Of a stretch of DNA of 64,000 nucleotides, positions 1 to 7,408 are shown piece by piece. The notes below the pieces were generated by a model. That model searched no databases, was not told the origin of the DNA, and saw nothing but the letters and a program-made list of their open reading frames with translations. How positions within the stretch are numbered: position 1 is the first letter of the stretch; the number at the start of each line of letters is the position of its first letter. The translations under genes and the position numbers were made by a program. The stretch is from Cellulomonas uda (GTDB lineage Bacteria; Actinomycetota; Actinomycetes; Actinomycetales; Cellulomonadaceae), in contig NZ_BJLP01000001.1 of the NCBI RefSeq assembly GCF_006538705.1, forward strand, positions 1 to 64,000, in the 5' to 3' direction.

Positions 1-25
1 CGGGCCCGCGCGCCCGACGGCCCGC

Positions 26-1732
26 GTGCGCGTGCGGGGAGCGGGGCTCGGTCGGGGCGCGGCCTGGACCGTCGCGGTCCTCGTGCCGCTCGCGTTCCTC
101 GTCGTCTTCTTCGCCTACCCCGTCGCCGTCATGGCCGGACGGGGGTTCGTGAGCGACGGGCGGCTCGACCTGTCGGGGTTCGCGGACGTGTTCGCGCGTC
201 CTCGCACGTGGCGGATCATCGGGCAGACGCTCGCGCAGGCCGGCCTCGCCACGACCGTCAGCGTGCTGCTCGGCGTGCCCGGTGCGTACGTGCTGTACCG
301 GCGGCGGTTCGCGGGCCGCGCCGCGGTGCGCGCGCTCGTCACCGTGCCGTTCGTGCTGCCGACCGTCGTCGTCGGCGTCGCGTTCCGGTCGCTGCTCGTC
401 GAGAACGGTCCGCTCGGGTTCCTGCACCTCGACGGCACGTTCGCCGCCGTCGTCGCGGCGCTCGTGTTCTTCAACTACGCGATCGTCGTGCGCGGCGTCG
501 GCGGCATGTGGGAGCGCCTGGACCCGCGCGCCGAGCAGGCCGCGCGCGCGCTCGGCGCGACGCCGTGGCGTGCGTTGCGCACCGTCACCCTGCCCGCGCT
601 GACGCCCGCGATCGCGTCCGCCGCGTCGCTCGTCTTCCTGTTCTGCGCGACCGCGTTCGGCACCGTGCTGGTGCTCGGCGGGCTGCGCTACGGCACCGTC
701 GAGACCGAGATCTGGGTGCAGACCACCCAGTTCCTCGACCTGCGCGCCGCCGCCGTGCTGTCCGTGGTGCAGCTCGTCGTCGTCGTGGTCGCGCTGCTCG
801 CCGCGAACCGGGCCCGCGCACGGCGTGAGCGCGCGCTCCCGCTCGCGAGCACCGGGACCGCCGTGCGGCCCCTGCGGCTGCGCCGCAGCGCCGGCGAGCC
901 CCGCGACGACGGGCTGGGGCTCGAGCGTGCCGCGGCCCTCGTCACCGCGCTCGTCGTCGCGCTCCTCGCGCTGCCGCTGGTGAACCTCGTCGTCCGCTCG
1001 CTGCGCGTCGGCGACCGCTGGGGGCTCGACCACTACGTCGCGCTGTCCAGCGTGCGTGGCGGCGTCACCGTGACCGTCTGGCAGGCCGCGCTCACGTCGC
1101 TGCGCACCGCCGTCGACGCGACGCTCCTCGCGCTGCTCGTCGGCGGGCTCGTCGCGCTCGTCGTGTCCCGCCGCCCGCGCCGGCCCGCCGCGCGCCGCGC
1201 CGTCGCCGGGATGGACGCGCTGTTCATGCTGCCGCTCGGGGTGTCCGCCGTGACCGTCGGGTTCGGGTTCCTGCTCGCGATGCACCAGCCGTTCGGGCTC
1301 GACCTGGACCTGCGCCGGTCGCCGTTGCTCGTGCCGGTCGCGCAGGCCGTCGTCGCCGTCCCGCTCGTCGTGCGGACCGTGCTGCCCGTGCTGCGCGCCA
1401 TCGACCCACGGCTGCGCGAGGCCGCCGCGACGCTCGGCGCCGCACCCGGACGCGTGCTGCGCTCGGTCGACCTCGCCCTGGCCGGGCGGGCGCTCGGGCT
1501 CGCCGTCGGGTTCGCGTTCGCCGCGTCGCTCGGGGAGTTCGGCGCGACGTCGTTCCTCGCGCGGCCCGACCGGCCCACGCTGCCCGTCGTGATCTTCCGG
1601 CTCATCGGCCGGCCCGGGCCCGAGTCGTACGGTGCGGCGCTGGCCGCGTCGGTCGTGCTCGCGGTGCTGACGGCGGGCGTCGTCGCGGTGTGCGAGCGGC
1701 TGCGCCGCGCGGGAGAGGGAGGCGAGTGGTGA
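26..1732 (+). CDS. ABC transporter permease, two fused permease domains (ThiP/FbpB type)
   Basis: Membrane component of a binding-protein-dependent importer. The 568-residue protein repeats the BPD_transp_1 permease domain: residues about 50-260 and about 340-560 each carry several hydrophobic helices and an EAA-type loop (EQAARALGAT near 170 and EAAATLGAA in the second half). Two permease units in one chain is the layout of thiamine (ThiP) and ferric-iron (FbpB) permeases. The stop overlaps the ATPase start by 4 bases, so the two are one operon; the substrate-binding protein would be expected just upstream, outside the window. The frame is open to the window edge and the GTG used here is the first visible start, so the true start could lie further upstream. 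Substrate (thiamine, iron or another ion) cannot be fixed from the sequence. Confidence 0.85.
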   Translation: MRVRGAGLGRGAAWTVAVLVPLAFLVVFFAYPVAVMAGRGFVSDGRLDLSGFADVFARPRTWRIIGQTLAQAGLATTVSVLLGVPGAYVLYRRRFAGRAAVRALVTVPFVLPTVVVGVAFRSLLVENGPLGFLHLDGTFAAVVAALVFFNYAIVVRGVGGMWERLDPRAEQAARALGATPWRALRTVTLPALTPAIASAASLVFLFCATAFGTVLVLGGLRYGTVETEIWVQTTQFLDLRAAAVLSVVQLVVVVVALLAANRARARRERALPLASTGTAVRPLRLRRSAGEPRDDGLGLERAAALVTALVVALLALPLVNLVVRSLRVGDRWGLDHYVALSSVRGGVTVTVWQAALTSLRTAVDATLLALLVGGLVALVVSRRPRRPAARRAVAGMDALFMLPLGVSAVTVGFGFLLAMHQPFGLDLDLRRSPLLVPVAQAVVAVPLVVRTVLPVLRAIDPRLREAAATLGAAPGRVLRSVDLALAGRALGLAVGFAFAASLGEFGATSFLARPDRPTLPVVIFRLIGRPGPESYGAALAASVVLAVLTAGVVAVCERLRRAGEGGEW

Positions 1733-2967
1733 CCACGGGGAGCACGAGGACGACGGGCGTCCCGACGACGGGCGTCCCGACGACGGGCGTCCCGACGACG
1801 GGCGTCCCGACGACGGCGGCGAGCGTCGCTCCGGCGCCGGCAGCCCCGAGGCCCGCCTCGAGCGGGCTGGGCGTGCGCGACGTCGTCGTGCGCTACCCGT
1901 CCGCGCGCCGCCGGCTGCCCGGCACCACCGCCGTCGACGGGGTGAGCCTCGACGTCGCGCGCGGCGAGGTGCTCGCGCTGCTCGGCCCGTCCGGGTGCGG
2001 CAAGTCGTCGTTGCTGCGCGTGGTGGCGGGGCTCGAGCCGCTCGCGGGCGGCGACGTCACGTGGGACGGGCGGTCCGTCGCCGACGAGCCCGTGCACCGG
2101 CGCGACTTCGGCCTGATGTTCCAGGACGGCCAGCTGTTCGCGCACCGCGACGTCGCGGGGAACATCGCCTACGGGCTGGCCGGCCGGCCGCGCGCGGAGG
2201 TCGCGGCGCGGGTCGAGCGGCTGCTCGAGCTGGTCGGGCTGCCCGGTGCGGGGGCACGGTCGGTCGCGACGCTGTCCGGTGGTGAGCGCCAGCGCGTCGC
2301 CCTGGCCCGCGCGCTCGCCCCCGCACCGCGCCTGCTGCTGCTCGACGAGCCGCTGTCCGCGCTGGACCGTTCGCTGCGCGAGCGCCTCGCGCTCGACCTG
2401 CGCGCCGCACTGCTCGCCACGGGCACGACCGCGCTGTTCGTGACGCACGACCAGGACGAGGCGTTCGTCGTCGCCGACCGCGTCGCCGTGATGTCCGCCG
2501 GGCGTCTGCTGCAGGTCGCCGCGCCCGCCGAGCTGTGGCGCGCGCCGGCGAGCGAGGACGTCGCCCGGTTCCTGGGGTACGAGGCGTTCGTCGTCGCCGC
2601 GGACGCGCCGGCCACCGTGCGCGCGGCCGCCGGGGACGTGCCCGACGAGGCGTCGACGCTCGCGCTAGCGCCGGGCGCGCTCGTCGTCGTCCCCCCCGCG
2701 ACGCCGTCCCCGACCTCGGCAGCCGGTTCACCCACGACCTCGCGCACGACCGCGCCCGCTGCGCCGGTGGACGGCGTCGTGCTCGCGGTCCGGACGCGGC
2801 GCGGCACACCCGCGCTGCACGTCGAGGTCCCCGGCGTCGGCGAGGTCACCGCCACCGCACCGGCCGGTCTGCTCCCGGCTCCGGGCACCGCGGTGCACCT
2901 GCAGGCGACGCCCGGCGCGGTCGTCGTCCTCCCCCCGGCTCCCGCCCCGTCCCCGCCGGCGGGCTGA
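1729..2967 (+). CDS. ABC transporter ATP-binding protein
   Basis: Cytoplasmic ATPase that powers the upstream permease. After an unusual low-complexity N-terminus it has a full ABC domain: Walker A GPSGCGKSS, a Q-loop in LMFQDGQLF, signature LSGGERQR, Walker B LLLLDEPLSALD and an H-loop in FVTHDQDE. A C-terminal region of about 110 residues rich in Ala/Pro resembles a TOBE-like regulatory extension. The chosen start is the GTG that overlaps the permease stop (GTGA), behind a GGGAGAGGGAGG ribosome site; 412 residues. The first 30 residues are four exact TTGVP repeats and are absent from ordinary homologues, so an internal start is possible, but no better ribosome site is seen. Probably a thiamine or iron importer. 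Confidence 0.87.
   Translation: MTTGSTRTTGVPTTGVPTTGVPTTGVPTTAASVAPAPAAPRPASSGLGVRDVVVRYPSARRRLPGTTAVDGVSLDVARGEVLALLGPSGCGKSSLLRVVAGLEPLAGGDVTWDGRSVADEPVHRRDFGLMFQDGQLFAHRDVAGNIAYGLAGRPRAEVAARVERLLELVGLPGAGARSVATLSGGERQRVALARALAPAPRLLLLDEPLSALDRSLRERLALDLRAALLATGTTALFVTHDQDEAFVVADRVAVMSAGRLLQVAAPAELWRAPASEDVARFLGYEAFVVAADAPATVRAAAGDVPDEASTLALAPGALVVVPPATPSPTSAAGSPTTSRTTAPAAPVDGVVLAVRTRRGTPALHVEVPGVGEVTATAPAGLLPAPGTAVHLQATPGAVVVLPPAPAPSPPAG
1750..1809 (+). repeat. 15-bp tandem repeat, four perfect copies, inside the ATPase gene
   Basis: The unit acgacgggcgtcccg occurs four times head to tail and encodes TTGVP each time; a partial fifth copy follows. The repeat is in frame, so copy-number slippage would change the length of the N-terminal extension without destroying the reading frame. 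Confidence 0.9.
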
Positions 2968-3066
2968 CGCCCGACCCGTCCGTCGCCCGGCGGCCGGGCC
3001 GACGTGCGCGCACCTGGTCGCGGGGCTAGCGTCCGAGACGACGAACCAGACGGGCAGGTGAGCGCC

Positions 3067-3837
3067 ATGACGTTGGACCGTCGAGAGGTCGTGTCCCTCG
3101 AGATCCCCGCAGGTCTCGCCACGGTGTGGGAGCACCTGCGCGAGCCCGCGCTCGTCGGCCGGTGGTACGGCCCGGACGCCGGCGGCCAGGACCCCGGTGC
3201 GCGCGCGTTCGTCGAGACCGCGATCGAGCGGCGCGACGTCGAGCACGACTCCACCACCCACACGCTCACCTGGCCCAACCACGACGTCCTGCGCGTGAGC
3301 GCGGCCGCGCACGCGCCGCACCGCACGCGCCTCGTCGTCACGCGGCGCAGCCACGACGCCCTGCCCGTGCGGTTCGACGGCAACATGGACGAGGTCGACG
3401 AGCGGTGGATCGCCGACGTCCACCAGCTCCAGTTCGCGCTCACGCACCAGCCCGGAAAGGACCGCCGCACGCTCGTCGTGCAGGACGCCGACGCCGGTGA
3501 GCGCCGCACGCGCCTGCTCGACCGGCTCGGGCTGCACGGCGTGCGCGGTGTGCCCGTCGGGGGGAACCTGCAGGCGCAGCGGCCGGACGGGTCGATGCTC
3601 GGCGGCACGCTGCTCTACAAGACCGACCACCAGGTGGGGGTGCGGCTGCACGGGCCGAGCGACTCGTTGCTCGTCGTGCTCGAGACGCCCATCGGGGCCC
3701 ACCCGCCGCACGGCACGGTGACCGCCGTGCTGTCCGTGTACGGGGTGCAGGACGACGAGTTCGCCGAGGTCGCCGCGCGCTGGCAGGCGTGGTGGCGGTC
3801 GGTCGGCGTGCACGAGCCGCTGGTCACCACGGGCTGA
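3067..3837 (+). CDS. SRPBCC-family (START/AHSA1-like) protein, function unknown
   Basis: 256 residues. The N-terminal half has the pattern of SRPBCC ligand-binding folds (a hydrophobic strand followed by VWEHLREPALVGRWYGP, the typical start of AHSA1-like domains); the second half ends with an amphipathic Trp-rich helix (RWQAWWRS), so the protein may hold two related modules. No transmembrane or signal segment is seen. Start chosen at ATG 3067 where conserved sequence begins; an in-frame GTG at 3004 would only add a low-complexity leader. It stands alone and converges with the next gene. Ligand and role are unknown. Confidence 0.7.
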   Translation: MTLDRREVVSLEIPAGLATVWEHLREPALVGRWYGPDAGGQDPGARAFVETAIERRDVEHDSTTHTLTWPNHDVLRVSAAAHAPHRTRLVVTRRSHDALPVRFDGNMDEVDERWIADVHQLQFALTHQPGKDRRTLVVQDADAGERRTRLLDRLGLHGVRGVPVGGNLQAQRPDGSMLGGTLLYKTDHQVGVRLHGPSDSLLVVLETPIGAHPPHGTVTAVLSVYGVQDDEFAEVAARWQAWWRSVGVHEPLVTTG

Positions 3838-3850
3838 CGCGGCGGTCGTC

Positions 3851-3868
3851 GGCGACCCGGCAGTCGCC
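3851..3868. terminator. Possible bidirectional terminator between convergent genes
   Basis: GGCGAC and GTCGCC form a 6-bp stem around a 6-base loop, placed between two converging stop codons. There is no T-tract, so the call rests on position and stem only. Confidence 0.35.
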
Positions 3869-3874
3869 GGTCGG

Positions 3875-4141
3875 TCAACCGTCAGCCGGGGGCGGGGCGT
3901 CGGCGCCCGCCTGCTCGTCGGGGCGGCCCAGGATCGTCGCGACGACGAACGCGAGGACGAGCGTGAGGTACGCCGCGCGGCCCTGCTGCCAGTGCCACGC
4001 CCCGACGCCGAGCGCGACGAGCGCGACGACGAGCGTGCCCGACGTCAGCAGGAGCACGCCGCGCTCACCGCGCCGGCGCAACCGCCGCACGTGCCAGGCG
4101 GCCACCACGCCGGCGGCCAGCGCCACCCCGAACGGAATCAC
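3875..4141 (-). CDS. Small membrane protein, unknown
   Basis: 88 residues with two hydrophobic segments (about 3-17 and 32-50, a third weaker one near 60-75) separated by a basic loop (RRLRRRGER), and an acidic/Pro-rich tail. The start is GTG 4141 behind TTCGGGGGC, a usable ribosome site. The same frame stays open far upstream because of GC bias, but the upstream part is the intergenic repeat and antisense of the PadR gene, so the short form is preferred. No family recognised. Confidence 0.55.
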   Translation of the reverse strand: MIPFGVALAAGVVAAWHVRRLRRRGERGVLLLTSGTLVVALVALGVGAWHWQQGRAAYLTLVLAFVVATILGRPDEQAGADAPPPADG

Positions 4142-4248
4142 GCCCCCGAAGTCTAGGCCGCCCCCGCCTCCGACCCCGCCCACACCCCCACCCCGCCCCG
4201 TCCCCCTCCACGACCGCGCCCCGTCCCGCTCCACGACCCCGTCTTTCC

Positions 4249-4474
4249 TCCGGCTCAGCGCCGCCAAACCCCGAGCGGTGACGGTCTCGCGGAGAGGTCG
4301 ACGGTCGACCCCGGGGTTGCTCCGGGTCAGCGCCGCGATACCGCGAGCGATGGCGGTCTCGCGACAGGGCGACGGTCGACCCCGGGGTTGCTCCGGCTCA
4401 GCGCCGCGATACCGCGAGCGATGACGGTCTCGCGGACGGGACGACGGTCGACCCCGGGGTTGCTCCGGCTCAGG
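4249..4474. repeat. About 72-bp tandem repeat, three copies plus a fragment
   Basis: Units begin near 4249, 4321 and 4392 with a partial fourth at 4464; each contains tccggctcagcgccgc, a short hairpin (ccgcga paired with tcgcgg) and ggtcgaccccggggttgc. Spacing is 72, 71 and 72 bases. Read on the minus strand a 72-bp unit equals 24 codons, but the 71-base copy breaks the frame. Lies in the gap between the small membrane protein and padR. Confidence 0.85.
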
Positions 4475-4537
4475 GGCGTGAGAGGCGGAGGAAGGGCGGG
4501 GTCGTCGTCGGTCGCGGGGGCGATGGCGCGGGAGGGG

Positions 4538-4566
4538 TTGTGGACGATGTATTGACGATATATCGT
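4538..4566 (+). promoter_or_regulatory. padR promoter with operator palindrome
   Basis: A perfect 12-bp palindrome ACGATATATCGT at 4555-4566 is the most AT-rich spot for hundreds of bases and lies about 50 bases before the PadR start. A possible -35 TTGTGG at 4538-4543 and -10 TATCGT at 4561-4566 are 17 bases apart, so a dimer on the palindrome would cover the -10. Autoregulation by the adjacent PadR protein is the natural inference. Confidence 0.6.
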
Positions 4567-4618
4567 TAGCGCGTCGCCGGAACACCGGCGCATCCACGAA
4601 CCTCCAGGAGGCACCCCG

Positions 4619-5431
4619 ATGCGACACGATCACGCAGGGTGCGGGCGGCGCGACGAGCGCCCCGACCCGATCGAGAACATCACCGGCCGCGAGTGCGGCG
4701 AACGACGACGCCGGCCCGAGGGCGGTCCCTGGGCGGACGTCCCGGACGGCTGGGACGGGCCGCGGCGCGGCCGCCGCGGCGGTCGCGGCTTCGGTCCGCG
4801 CGGCGGCTGGCCCGAGGGCCCGGGCGGGCCGGGCTTCGGCTTCGGACCCGGCGGTCCGCACGGCTTCGGCGGTCCCCGCGGCCACCGCGGCCGGGCCGGG
4901 CGCGGCGACACGCGCGCGGCGATCCTGCTGCTCCTCGCGGAGCAGCCCATGCACGGCTACCAGCTCATCCAGGAGATCGCCCAGCGCACCGAGGGGCGGT
5001 GGCGGCCCAGCCCGGGCGCGGTCTACCCCGCGCTGTCGGCGCTCGAGGACGAGGGTCTGGTGAGCATCGAGCGCGAGTCGGGCCGCAAGCTGGCCCGGCT
5101 CACCGAGGCGGGCGGCACGTACGTGACGCAGCGCGCCGACGAGCTCGGCGACCCGTGGCAGGCCGCGAGCGAGCGGCCCGAGCATCCCGGCCGGGAGCTG
5201 CACCGCGCGGTCGGCACCCTCGCGGGCGCGGCGGAGCAGGTCGCCCGCGCGGGCACGCCGCACCAGGTGGAGCGCGCGGTCGCCGCGATCGACGCGGCCC
5301 GTCGCGAGCTCTACCGTCTGCTGGCCGACGATCCCACGGGTGAGCCCGCACGCGACCCCGGGACCGGCCCGGGCGGCAGCACCCCGACCGACGCCGGCAC
5401 CGACGAGGGCCCGGACTCCCCGCGGCCGTGA
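4619..5431 (+). CDS. PadR-family transcriptional regulator
   Basis: 270 residues. A Gly/Pro/Arg-rich disordered stretch (about 40-95) precedes the PadR winged helix-turn-helix at about 97-170, with the family hallmarks ILLLLAEQPMHGYQL, PGAVYPALSALEDEGLV and the wing ESGRKLARLTEAG. A C-terminal helical region (about 185-245) should form the dimer arm. A clear ribosome site (CCAGGAGG) precedes ATG 4619. PadR proteins are usually repressors of transport or stress genes that respond to small molecules; the ATATAT-centred palindrome just upstream suggests it represses itself. No obvious target gene is co-oriented downstream. Confidence 0.9.
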   Translation: MRHDHAGCGRRDERPDPIENITGRECGERRRRPEGGPWADVPDGWDGPRRGRRGGRGFGPRGGWPEGPGGPGFGFGPGGPHGFGGPRGHRGRAGRGDTRAAILLLLAEQPMHGYQLIQEIAQRTEGRWRPSPGAVYPALSALEDEGLVSIERESGRKLARLTEAGGTYVTQRADELGDPWQAASERPEHPGRELHRAVGTLAGAAEQVARAGTPHQVERAVAAIDAARRELYRLLADDPTGEPARDPGTGPGGSTPTDAGTDEGPDSPRP

Positions 5432-5495
5432 CCCGGCCGGGGCAGGCGCGACGGTCGGCACGCGAGCCCCGCGTCGCCGACGGTCGTCGGGAGGG

Positions 5496-6638
5496 TCAGC
5501 CCGACGTGAGCTGCCACTCGCCCGAGCAGCCGGCCGGCCGGAAGCCGAGCGCGACGTTGATCGCGAGCATGTGGTCGTTCTCCTCGGCGTTCCAGGTGGC
5601 GACGCGCCGGGCGTCGGGCCGGGCGGCCGCGAGCCGCTGCAGGTTCACGGCCTTGAGCAGCATGCCCAGACGGTGCCCGCGGTGGCCCTGCGCGACGAGC
5701 GTGTCCTCCTGGTGCACGAGGTCCCGCACGGGCGGGATCTGCTGCAGCGTCGTGTAGCCGACGAGCCGGCCGGTGGGCACGTGCTGCACGGCGGTCGTCC
5801 AGGAGCGGGTGCCGCGGTCCCGGTGGGTGTCCTCGTGGTCGCGGACCCGCGCGGCGTCCCAGAGGTCCTGCTCGTAGTCCAGCCCGCCCAGGGGCGGCGC
5901 GACGCTCATCTCGGTGTAGAGCGCGGCGGCCTCGTCGAGCCATTCGTCGGGCACGCGGTCGTCCCACGTGACCACGCGGTAGTCGGCGCCCGCGGCCCGC
6001 GCGGCGTCGGCGCGGAACCGCTCGACCGTGCCGGCGGCCACGGGCAGCGCGAGCACGGAGCGCCGGGCGACCTGCTCGAGCGTCCACCCGCGCGCGACGA
6101 GGAACCGCACGCCCGCGTCGTCGACGGGGATGCGGCCGGACCCGGTGGTGGCGGTCCGGGCACCCGGGCCCGGCGCCGGCTCGGCGCGGTGGTCAGTCTC
6201 CGCCATGAGCGTGCTGCGGCCGTCCGCGCGGGCGAGCCGCAGCGCCTCGTCGTACAGGGCGGTGCCGACCCCGTGGCGCCGGTGCGCGGGGCGCACGGTG
6301 ACACCGACGTACGCCCAGGCGGTGTTGTCCTGCAGCGGCATGACGACGACGGCGCAGCCGAGCACGTCGTCGGGCCGCACGTCCTCGTCGGGCGTCCGGT
6401 GGTCCACGGCGACGAGCCGGACGACCCGCTCGTACGGCCGGGGGCGCATGCCGGCGAGCATCTCGGCGGCGTCGCGCTCGTAGTCGTCCGTGCCCCAGAC
6501 GTCGCGGCTGACCTCGTTGGACGCGGCGACGTACCCGCGCAGGAGCGCGGCCGCCGGCTCCGTCGCCGTGGCCGTGACCGGTACCTCCCGGATGCTCACC
6601 ACGCGTTCAGCGTGCGCGCGTCGGGTCCGGCACGTCAC
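5496..6638 (-). CDS. GNAT N-acetyltransferase with two GNAT domains
   Basis: 380 residues with two acetyl-CoA-binding GNAT units. The first (about 40-190) has motif A as VRPAHRRHGVGTAL; the second (about 215-375) has GHRGHRLGMLLKAV and NVALGFRPAG, the usual C-terminal GNAT strand-helix. This tandem layout resembles mycothiol synthase and other actinobacterial double-GNAT enzymes, in which only one site is often catalytic; acceptor is unknown. Start taken at GTG 6638, which has GGGGAA seven bases upstream; an in-frame GTG at 6599 is the alternative. Divergent from the next gene with only 26 bases between starts. Confidence 0.82.
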   Translation of the reverse strand: MTCRTRRAHAERVVSIREVPVTATATEPAAALLRGYVAASNEVSRDVWGTDDYERDAAEMLAGMRPRPYERVVRLVAVDHRTPDEDVRPDDVLGCAVVVMPLQDNTAWAYVGVTVRPAHRRHGVGTALYDEALRLARADGRSTLMAETDHRAEPAPGPGARTATTGSGRIPVDDAGVRFLVARGWTLEQVARRSVLALPVAAGTVERFRADAARAAGADYRVVTWDDRVPDEWLDEAAALYTEMSVAPPLGGLDYEQDLWDAARVRDHEDTHRDRGTRSWTTAVQHVPTGRLVGYTTLQQIPPVRDLVHQEDTLVAQGHRGHRLGMLLKAVNLQRLAAARPDARRVATWNAEENDHMLAINVALGFRPAGCSGEWQLTSG

Positions 6639-6652
6639 GTGATTTCCCCGCT

Positions 6653-6658
6653 TACCCT
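6653..6658 (+). promoter_or_regulatory. Leaderless -10 element TACCCT
   Basis: TACCCT lies six bases before ATG 6665, so transcription would begin at the start codon. Confidence 0.5.
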
Positions 6659-6664
6659 CGGGTC

Positions 6665-7315
6665 ATGAACTGGCTCGAGGTCATCGGGTGGGTCGGCTCG
6701 GTGCTCGTCGTCGTGTCGCTGATGCAGGCGCGCGTGCTGCGCTTCCGGGTGCTGAACCTGGTGGGTGCGGCGATCGCGACGGGGTACAACGTGGCGATCG
6801 GGGTGTGGCCGTTCGCGGCGATGAACGGCGCGATCGCGGTCATCGACGTGTACTGGCTGTGGCGGCTGCTGCGCGAGCGGCACGACGAGGCCGCGTACGA
6901 GGTCGTCGAGGTCGCGCCCGACGACGCGTACCTGCAGCGTGTGCTGGACGTGCACGCGGCGGACATCGCGCGGTTCGCGTCGTCGCCGGTGGTGCGTCCG
7001 ACGAGCGCGGCGGGCGCGGCGGGTGCGGGGGCGACGGCCGCGTTCCTCGTCGTGCGCGGCGACGAGACCGTGGGGGTGGTGCAGCTGCGCGACGAGGGCG
7101 CGCGCACCGCGCGGGTGCTGCTCGACTACGTGACGCCGCGGTTCCGTGACTTCACGCCGGGGGAGTTCGTGTACCGGCGCAGCGGGGTGTTCCGTGAGCG
7201 GGGGTTCGACCGGCTGGTGGTGGAGCCGCTCGCGACGAACCGGGACTACTTCCGGCGGGTGGGGTTCGCGCCGGGCGCGGACGGGACGTGGACGAGGGCG
7301 GTCGCGGCGGCGTAG
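6665..7315 (+). CDS. Membrane protein (YgjV-like) fused to a GNAT-like domain
   Basis: 216 residues in two parts. Residues 1-68 hold three hydrophobic helices (WLEVIGWVGSVLVVVSLMQA, LNLVGAAIATGYNVAIGVWP, AMNGAIAVIDVYWLWRLL), like the small YgjV-type inner-membrane family. Residues about 80-210 look like a degenerate GNAT fold: a substrate-side strand AFLVVRGDETVGVVQLR, then VFRERGFDRLVVEP and NRDYFRRVGF near the end, matching the closing part of acetyltransferases, but without a clean RxxGxG/A acetyl-CoA loop. It could therefore be a membrane-anchored acetyltransferase or a non-catalytic sensor. Start supported by the leaderless promoter. Confidence 0.65.
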   Translation: MNWLEVIGWVGSVLVVVSLMQARVLRFRVLNLVGAAIATGYNVAIGVWPFAAMNGAIAVIDVYWLWRLLRERHDEAAYEVVEVAPDDAYLQRVLDVHAADIARFASSPVVRPTSAAGAAGAGATAAFLVVRGDETVGVVQLRDEGARTARVLLDYVTPRFRDFTPGEFVYRRSGVFRERGFDRLVVEPLATNRDYFRRVGFAPGADGTWTRAVAAA

Positions 7316-7368
7316 CCCGCCCGGGCGGACGCGCCAGCGGGCAGGGGTGCGTGCCCGGCTGTCCGCGC

Positions 7369-7389
7369 TAGAGTTCGGATGACCGAACT
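7369..7389 (+). promoter_or_regulatory. mntH promoter with inverted-repeat operator
   Basis: A perfect inverted repeat, arms AGTTCGG (7372-7378) and CCGAACT (7383-7389) around ATGA, overlaps a -10 hexamer TAGAGT at 7369-7374. Initiation would fall inside the repeat, leaving a leader of about 28 bases with a GAGGAGA ribosome site before ATG 7409. A manganese-responsive repressor such as MntR is the likely ligand, but it is not encoded in this window. Confidence 0.6.
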
Positions 7390-7408
7390 TCTGGACGAGG
7401 AGAGCCGG

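Noticed and set aside
4255-4470. CRISPR array
   Set aside because: The tandem units have no unique spacers; the whole unit repeats, so this is a simple tandem repeat.
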